The translations under genes were made by a program, and so were the position numbers. The notes below the pieces were generated by a model, which was given only the letters and a program-made list of their open reading frames with translations, did not search any database and was not told where the DNA came from. A stretch of DNA of 11,519 nucleotides from an uncultured Eubacteriales bacterium (GTDB lineage: Bacteria > Bacillota > Clostridia > Oscillospirales > Oscillospiraceae): the NCBI GenBank assembly GCA_900554705.1, contig USIH01000060.1, positions 1 through 11,519 of the forward strand, given 5' to 3'. The stretch's first letter is position 1, and every line of letters begins with the position of its first letter. Shown here in pieces: positions 7,446 to 11,519 of this stretch.

Positions 7446-8308
7446 TTGTGTTTTCCTTTCCTGAACGTACCCTCGGCAACGCTGTGAAGAACGGAGGGAA
7501 GGCCGAAGTATACGATATTGTGTACGATCGCGCCGTCCGGCATGGGCGGCATCAGCTCGAGCGCGGAGGCGGCAAGGCTGATGGAGGCCTCCACCGTGTC
7601 GATCAGCGCCTCTCGATCCGCTTGTGTCAGAGCGCCGTCCTGCAATTCATAGCGGTATCTCAGCGGGTTATAGCTCCCTCTTTGCAGATCCTTCGGCAGG
7701 TCCTCCAGCGCGTCGGCCAGATAGAGAAAGCGCCCGACATGATAAAGCAGTTGTTCCGCCACACGGCGCTCCTCCCGATCGGGGACGGTCGCGGCGCAGG
7801 CGCGCAGGAGGCTTGCAAACGCGTCAGCCGCGCGGTCGATGCTCGCGCAGTGCGCCTGCTCCAGCACACGCAGCGTTGCCAGACGCGTCTGAAACACCTC
7901 GTTTGCCTCCGGCAGCCGCCTGGCGGCCTTGCGGTAGGCTCTGCGATAGAGCAGCAAACCCGCGCCCGCCGCGAGCCGGTGCATCCCGCCGCCGTCGCTG
8001 CGCGCGTCGCGCAGCTTCCAGTAAGACAGGAGCACGCTCAGATCCGCGCACGTGCGCATCACCTCGTCGGCAGGCAGGCATTCCTTCCTGCAAACCACCC
8101 GCGCGGGGCAGAAGCAGCGCTGCGCACACAGTCCCTCCTTTCGCTGCAAGAGGAAATAGAGGAACGTCATGTCGTAGTTGACCAAAAAGCGTGCGCGGAA
8201 GCCGTAATGGAGCCGAAGGCTGCGGCACAGGCCGCAATAGGCGGCGTGATAGCGCTCTTTCTGCTCCGGCGTCAGGCGGTCGTTGCGGGGCAAGACGTAA
8301 CCGAACAT
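7442..8308 (-). CDS. DUF5685 family protein of unknown function
   Basis: A 288-residue protein recognised from its MFGYVLP start, the YCGLCRSL motif (C25, C28), a second cysteine cluster (C61, C65, C67, C73, C77) and the block [25 protein letters not shown] (residues 192-216). These patterns are those I associate with DUF5685, an uncharacterised family of Clostridia. The N-terminal cysteines could bind a metal or Fe-S cluster; this is inference. The rest looks all-helical. No signal peptide is seen, and the hydrophobic stretches are too short for confident membrane segments. The aspartate-rich DALEDLPKD segment (199-207) recalls metal-binding helices of isoprenoid enzymes, without enough similarity to claim activity. 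The ATG shares one base with the ybbR stop (TGATG) and the 3' end overlaps the J-domain gene, which suggests the two products act together. Confidence 0.8.
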   Translation of the reverse strand: MFGYVLPRNDRLTPEQKERYHAAYCGLCRSLRLHYGFRARFLVNYDMTFLYFLLQRKEGLCAQRCFCPARVVCRKECLPADEVMRTCADLSVLLSYWKLRDARSDGGGMHRLAAGAGLLLYRRAYRKAARRLPEANEVFQTRLATLRVLEQAHCASIDRAADAFASLLRACAATVPDREERRVAEQLLYHVGRFLYLADALEDLPKDLQRGSYNPLRYRYELQDGALTQADREALIDTVEASISLAASALELMPPMPDGAIVHNIVYFGLPSVLHSVAEGTFRKGKHK

Positions 8309-9897
8309 CAGCCGTTACGTTCCACCTGCACGGTGTACGGCCCGCCGGTCACGACCACATCGAGGTCATCCACCAAAACGGTGAGCGTAGCGCCGCGCTC
8401 CGGCTCGTTCGCGTCATAATCCTTGGAAAGATCCACCGCGACGGTGAACTGTTCCTTCGTCAGCGCCTCAATGGCGCTTCTGACGCCCTTAACGGTGATC
8501 GTGACCGTCTGCTTTTTCAGGCGGTAGCGGCTGAGATAATCCTGCCGCTGGATCTCCGTTTCGCTGAACGTGAACTCCTTGGTGATGACCTCATCCTTGC
8601 TGTCGATGACGGTCACGCGGTAAGGTCCGCCGACCACGCCGACCTGCGCCCCGTTCGGCAGCACGAATTTCAGCTCCACGGTATTCTCACCGGTCTGCGA
8701 GAGCGTGAAGTCGCGCAGATTGACCGAGGCCTTGATGTCGGAGGCGGTGAACTGCTTGAGCTGCGAGGCGTGGCCGCGCAGCGTCACCTTGATTGTCTGA
8801 CCGCTTTGCAGTGCAAGGTCCTGCCGATCGTCCTCCCGCAAAATGGCAGACGTGGGGATCGTCACGGTCTTTCTGGACAGTGCGTTGAGCTTCACCGTCG
8901 CGGAGACGGACACCGTATCTTTCAGGAAGGTGACGCCTCCGGGAAGCTCCGGCGTAAAGGCAGGCAGTTCATAGACCACGTCCTCGGAAACGTCGGCAAG
9001 ATCGATCTCAATCTCGTGATATGCCTGTCCGTCCTTGCGCGGCAGCGCCGCAAGCGCAGCTGCGCTGCCTGCGACCTGATAAGACGAGGGTGTGGAAAAG
9101 CTGTAGTCTACGTCCGCTGCGGTCGCGCCGCCGCCGTCTTTGAACTTCAGTTCGACCTTCACCGTCTCGCAGAGGACGATGGGGATCGTCGTTTCGATCG
9201 ACTCGGCAGAGACCGTCGTGTAACCGTCCAGCGGGATCTCATTTCCGTCCGCGTCGATCATATGGTATTTGAGTCTCGGCTCCAAAATGCGCGTATCCGT
9301 GATCTCGTCGAGATCGGAGTAGTCCTTGAGATCGAGCCGAACCACGGCGTGGTCGATCTGCTCAACGACCGCCTCCGGCCCCTTGACGGAAAGCGTCGCG
9401 GGCGAAAGCACCACGGCGTCTTCGTCGATAGTCACGCCGTCGGGAAATACGCCCTCGTATTCCAGCGACACCGGTACCTCCGGTTTTTCCTTGACGCGGC
9501 TGATCGGCAGCGACAGTTTCACACTGCTGCGGTCGAGAATGCGGATGTCGCCGGCGGCGACCGTCTCCGGATACTCCAGCGACCAGCTCACCTCAGCCTC
9601 ACCGTCGGTCAGGCTCTCTTCCGTGATGCGGCTGACGTTGCAGACGGCGGTCAGGGTGCTGTTATTGAGCTTCTTCAAATCCGAACGCTTGCCGGAGAGC
9701 TTGACGTTTACGCGGAAATTATCGCCGCCCACGAGCATCAGTCCACGGCTCTCCAGCTCGGTAACGCCATCGTAGCGCACCTTGATGGAACGCACGTTGA
9801 TGGTATCGTCGGGGTTGACCACGGTGACGGCATAGACCCACAGGCCGATGGAGATCACAAGGGCAAGCAAAAAGGCAAGTATCTTATTTTTCAGCAT
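8308..9897 (-). CDS. cdaR: YbbR-domain protein, CdaA regulator CdaR
   Basis: Membrane-anchored extracytoplasmic protein that in other Firmicutes binds CdaA and modulates c-di-AMP synthesis. Numbered from ATG at 9897 (529 residues), a single uncleaved signal-anchor helix spans about 6-27 (ILAFLLALVISIGLWVYAV). Outside the membrane I count about five YbbR-type units, each with a strand-turn motif of the VxVxGxxxxL type: near residues 66-80, 168-182, 273-285, 370-382 and 465-480. The last two units close with matching strands (VVGGPYRVTV and VVTGGPYTVQV). The frame also allows ATG at 9906, but AAGAAGG lies directly against that codon and 9 bases before 9897, so the second ATG is chosen. The gene overlaps the end of cdaA by 14 bases (23 with the upstream start). 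Confidence 0.93.
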   Translation of the reverse strand: MLKNKILAFLLALVISIGLWVYAVTVVNPDDTINVRSIKVRYDGVTELESRGLMLVGGDNFRVNVKLSGKRSDLKKLNNSTLTAVCNVSRITEESLTDGEAEVSWSLEYPETVAAGDIRILDRSSVKLSLPISRVKEKPEVPVSLEYEGVFPDGVTIDEDAVVLSPATLSVKGPEAVVEQIDHAVVRLDLKDYSDLDEITDTRILEPRLKYHMIDADGNEIPLDGYTTVSAESIETTIPIVLCETVKVELKFKDGGGATAADVDYSFSTPSSYQVAGSAAALAALPRKDGQAYHEIEIDLADVSEDVVYELPAFTPELPGGVTFLKDTVSVSATVKLNALSRKTVTIPTSAILREDDRQDLALQSGQTIKVTLRGHASQLKQFTASDIKASVNLRDFTLSQTGENTVELKFVLPNGAQVGVVGGPYRVTVIDSKDEVITKEFTFSETEIQRQDYLSRYRLKKQTVTITVKGVRSAIEALTKEQFTVAVDLSKDYDANEPERGATLTVLVDDLDVVVTGGPYTVQVERNG

Positions 9898-10780
9898 CGG
9901 TATCATCCTTCTTCAGGTTCTTCCAAACCTTGTTCCACAGCTTGCGGGGCGCGCTCGTCTTTTCCTCGCGCTTCGGCGCAAGCTCCGTCATCAGGAGCTT
10001 TTCGAGCGTCTGCGGTGCAAGATGGCGCTTAAGCATCCCGCCGATGGCGACGGAGATGGTCCCCGTCTCCTCCGAGACGATCACCACGAGCGCATCGGAC
10101 ACCTCGCTCATGCCGATGCCTGCGCGGTGGCGCGTGCCAAGGTCAGAACTGATGTTATGATTCTCCGTCAGCGGCAGAACGCAGCCCGCGGCGGCAATGC
10201 GCTCGTTGCGAATGATCACCGCGCCGTCGTGCAGCGCCGCCTTGATGAAGAAAATATTGCGCAAAAGCTCGGTGGATACGATCGCGTCGATCACCGTTCC
10301 GCTTTTTTGGTAGTCCATGAGCGAAGTCGTGCGCTCAAAGACGATCAGCGCGCCGGTGCGCTCCTTCGACATGATTTCGCAGGCATTCACCGTCTGTGTG
10401 ATGACGCGGTCGATATCCCGTTTTTCCTCTTTGGTAGAAAGGATCTCGCGGAAGGACTTGCCGCCCAACTTTTCCAGCATCCTGCGAAGCTCCGGCTGGA
10501 AGATCACGACCAGAACGATCAGACCGATCTCGACCACCCGGTCGAGAATGAAGTTCGTCAGGTACATATTGAGCAGCTGCGTCAGCGCCGTCATCAGTAA
10601 TATGATGACGACACTCTTCAGGATTCTGGCGGCACCGGTCGTGCGCAGCATGAAAAACAGCTTATAGATCAGATATGCCACCAAGAGAATATCCACCACG
10701 TCCATCACCTTGATGATGGGAAGCATGGAGATCAGATCTTTAAAAAAGTTCAGGATAGCGTTCATTCGTAAAAGCCCCAT
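9884..10780 (-). CDS. cdaA: Diadenylate cyclase CdaA
   Basis: Membrane enzyme that condenses two ATP into cyclic di-AMP, the second messenger for potassium, osmotic and cell-wall homeostasis. The 298 residues show three N-terminal transmembrane helices (about 28-46, 53-71 and 78-95), the junction IFQPELRR (93-100) and a cytosolic DAC domain with both active-site motifs intact: LHDGAVII (DGA at 185-187) and GTRHRAGIG (RHR at 217-219), then SEVSDALVVIVSEETG. The C-terminal tail from about 270 is rich in Lys, Arg and Asp. The start is uncertain: ATG at 10780 has only a weak GGA nearby and ATG at 10765 (MNAILNFF) is a possible alternative. It is the first gene after the promoter, so it probably leads the operon. 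The partner gene cdaR follows; glmM, which often comes third, does not. Confidence 0.96.
   Translation of the reverse strand: MGLLRMNAILNFFKDLISMLPIIKVMDVVDILLVAYLIYKLFFMLRTTGAARILKSVVIILLMTALTQLLNMYLTNFILDRVVEIGLIVLVVIFQPELRRMLEKLGGKSFREILSTKEEKRDIDRVITQTVNACEIMSKERTGALIVFERTTSLMDYQKSGTVIDAIVSTELLRNIFFIKAALHDGAVIIRNERIAAAGCVLPLTENHNISSDLGTRHRAGIGMSEVSDALVVIVSEETGTISVAIGGMLKRHLAPQTLEKLLMTELAPKREEKTSAPRKLWNKVWKNLKKDDTDAEK
9907..9914 (-). promoter_or_regulatory. Ribosome binding site deciding the ybbR/cdaR start
   Basis: GAAGAAGG on the minus strand, inside the end of cdaA. It abuts the ATG at 9906 with no spacer but is 9 bases from the ATG at 9897, which favours the latter. Confidence 0.7.
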
Positions 10781-10806
10781 CTGTCCATCGTATAATTATT
10801 CGTCTA

Positions 10807-10835
10807 ATTATACCCGATTTCCCCGTCAATAGCAA
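10807..10835 (-). promoter_or_regulatory. Predicted sigma-A promoter of the cdaA operon
   Basis: On the minus strand, -35 TTGCTA (10830-10835), a 17-base spacer, and a perfect -10 TATAAT (10807-10812). It lies in the only real intergenic gap of the window, and the AT-rich patch stands out in GC-rich surroundings. The start of transcription would fall near 10800, leaving a leader of about 20 bases before the cdaA ATG at 10780. No operator or riboswitch fits in so short a leader. Confidence 0.7.
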
Positions 10836-10864
10836 GTGCCAATCCACGAAAATTCTGCGCGGAC

Positions 10865-11263
10865 TTAAAATAGTTTTTCGCAGGCCGTCAAAAAGCGCCG
10901 CACCTCGGCGGTCGTGTTAAAATAGCCGAAGCTGGCGCGCAGCGTTCCGGTCTCCAGCGTTCCAACGCTGCGGTGTGCCTCCGGCGCGCAGTGAAGTCCG
11001 GCGCGCAGCGCAAAGCCGTGGTCGGAAAGACGCTGCGCCGCCTCCTCGCAGTCGACACCACGCACGCGGAAGGAGGCCACGGCGCTCTGCCCCTCTCCGA
11101 AATAGCTCTCGATCGCCTGCATTTTCTCCATACCCTGCCGGAACCGGTGAAGGAGCTTGCGCTCGTGCTGCGCGATCCGTTCCCTGCCGATCCGACGGAC
11201 AAAGCGCATTCCGGCGGCAAGCCCCGCGATGGATGTCACGTTCTGCGTGCCCGCCTCCAGCGG
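10865..11263 (-). CDS. Class-V cysteine desulfurase family protein, C-terminal fragment
   Basis: C-terminal part (about 132 residues) of a PLP-dependent SufS/NifS-like enzyme, which would release sulfur from cysteine as an enzyme-bound persulfide. The fragment starts at LEAGTQNVTSIAGLAAG, a segment next to the PLP-binding core in this family, and runs to the natural stop at 10865. The catalytic cysteine is codon 10988-10990 in RAGLHCAPEAH, followed by SVGTLETGTLRASFGYFNT, the typical end of the family. The N-terminal two thirds, with the PLP lysine, are absent: upstream of about 11260 the frame continues to 11290 but the residues (MSLICRSV) no longer fit the family and the plus strand encodes another gene. 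The break is probably an assembly join, so the organism may well have an intact gene. It lies on the same strand as cdaA, 84 bases upstream. Confidence 0.9.
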   Translation of the reverse strand, partial: PLEAGTQNVTSIAGLAAGMRFVRRIGRERIAQHERKLLHRFRQGMEKMQAIESYFGEGQSAVASFRVRGVDCEEAAQRLSDHGFALRAGLHCAPEAHRSVGTLETGTLRASFGYFNTTAEVRRFLTACEKLF

Positions 11264-11265
11264 CA
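11245..11265. other. Junction between two unrelated gene fragments (probable chimeric join)
   Basis: About 15 bases (roughly 11247-11262) are read both ways: minus strand as PLEAGT of the desulfurase and plus strand as VPASSG of the PaaK-like protein. Both readings match their own families, so the sequence switches source within this shared word. Codon use changes sharply on the right side. Confidence 0.75.
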
Positions 11266-11519
11266 ACACGGAACGGCAGATCAAGCTCATGCGCGACTTC
11301 CGCGTGAAGGGCTTCTGCTCCGTCGTCTCCTACGTGCCGCGCATCATCGAGAAGCTGGACGCGGAACCGACGGGCGACCACGACATCCCCTCCCTGCGCG
11401 TGGGCATCTTCGGCTCGGAAACCTTCTCGGACGAGATGCGCAGCAAGATCGAGAAGCGCCTCCACATCGAATGCTTCGACATCTACGGCATGACCGAGAC
11501 GGGCGGCATCGGCACGACG
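11247..11519 (+). CDS. Phenylacetate-CoA ligase (PaaK) family protein, internal fragment
   Basis: Ninety-one codons open to the right edge, with neither a proper start nor a stop. The family belongs to the ANL adenylate-forming enzymes, which activate aryl acids with ATP and load them on CoA. Visible motifs are VPASSGNTERQIKLMRDF (residues 1-18), LRVGIFGSETFSDEMR (50-65) and DIYGMTETGG (78-87), which includes the ANL YGxTE motif. The ATG at 11289 is in frame but internal to the family alignment, so it is not taken as the start. Nearly every codon ends in C or G (only three GAA and none ending in T), unlike the mixed third positions of the minus-strand genes. The substrate cannot be told from this fragment; phenylacetate is only the family default. 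It probably comes from a different genome or locus. Confidence 0.85.
   Translation, partial: MPASSGNTERQIKLMRDFRVKGFCSVVSYVPRIIEKLDAEPTGDHDIPSLRVGIFGSETFSDEMRSKIEKRLHIECFDIYGMTETGGIGTT

Noticed and set aside
8191..10032. Plus-strand open frame of 613 codons opposite cdaR
   Set aside because: It lies antisense to clear YbbR and CdaA coding sequence, has no recognisable domain and a low-complexity Arg/His/Asp-rich composition. High GC makes long antisense frames common.
10824..10829. TTGACG as the -35 box of the cdaA promoter
   Set aside because: A better match to TTGACA, but only 11 bases from TATAAT. TTGCTA immediately upstream gives the standard 17-base spacer.
11261..11290. ATG at 11290 on the minus strand as a true start of a short desulfurase-like protein
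   Set aside because: Its first ten residues do not fit the family, and these bases encode the conserved TERQIKLM of PaaK on the other strand.
10917..11465. Minus-strand open frame of 182 codons crossing the junction
   Set aside because: It is in a different phase from both the desulfurase and the PaaK reading and resembles neither; it is a shadow.
1..11519. Mobile elements, CRISPR arrays, tRNA or rRNA genes, riboswitches
   Set aside because: No transposase or integrase motif, regular repeat array, tRNA-like cloverleaf or rRNA sequence was found, and almost every base is protein-coding.

Overview
The window is a housekeeping segment of a GC-rich Firmicute, most likely a Clostridia-class gut organism of the Oscillospiraceae type. 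This placement rests on the gene order yicC-remA-gmk-rpoZ-priA-def-fmt-rsmB, on the cdaA-cdaR pair, on the presence of RemA and of a DUF5685/J-domain pair, and on strong AGGAGG-type ribosome binding sites. It is inference; no rRNA marker is present.

Layout, read along the minus strand from right to left. A sigma-A-like promoter at 10807-10835 opens a very compact run of twelve co-oriented genes: cdaA (c-di-AMP synthase), ybbR/cdaR (its membrane-anchored regulator), a DUF5685 protein, a J-domain protein with a cysteine-rich tail, yicC (endoribonuclease family), remA (DNA-binding regulator), gmk (guanylate kinase), rpoZ (RNA polymerase omega), priA (replication restart helicase), def (peptide deformylase), fmt (Met-tRNA formyltransferase) and rsmB (16S rRNA m5C methyltransferase, cut by the left edge). 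Seven of the eleven junctions overlap and the widest gap is 23 bases, so the run is probably one operon with translational coupling. It links second-messenger signalling and envelope control to nucleotide supply, transcription, replication restart and formyl-methionine metabolism. No tRNA, rRNA, CRISPR array, insertion sequence or prophage gene was seen.

Upstream of the promoter, on the same strand, is the C-terminal part of a class-V cysteine desulfurase. It stops being recognisable at about 11260. From about 11247 to the right edge the plus strand instead encodes the middle of a phenylacetate-CoA ligase family (PaaK) protein whose codons nearly all end in G or C. The two gene fragments are opposed, each missing its own N-terminal part, and they meet in about 15 shared bases. 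This is best explained as a chimeric join in the assembly, less likely as a real rearrangement, and it is the most important oddity of the window. The other item of real biological interest is the uncharacterised DUF5685/J-domain pair embedded in the c-di-AMP operon, in the place where glmM often sits.
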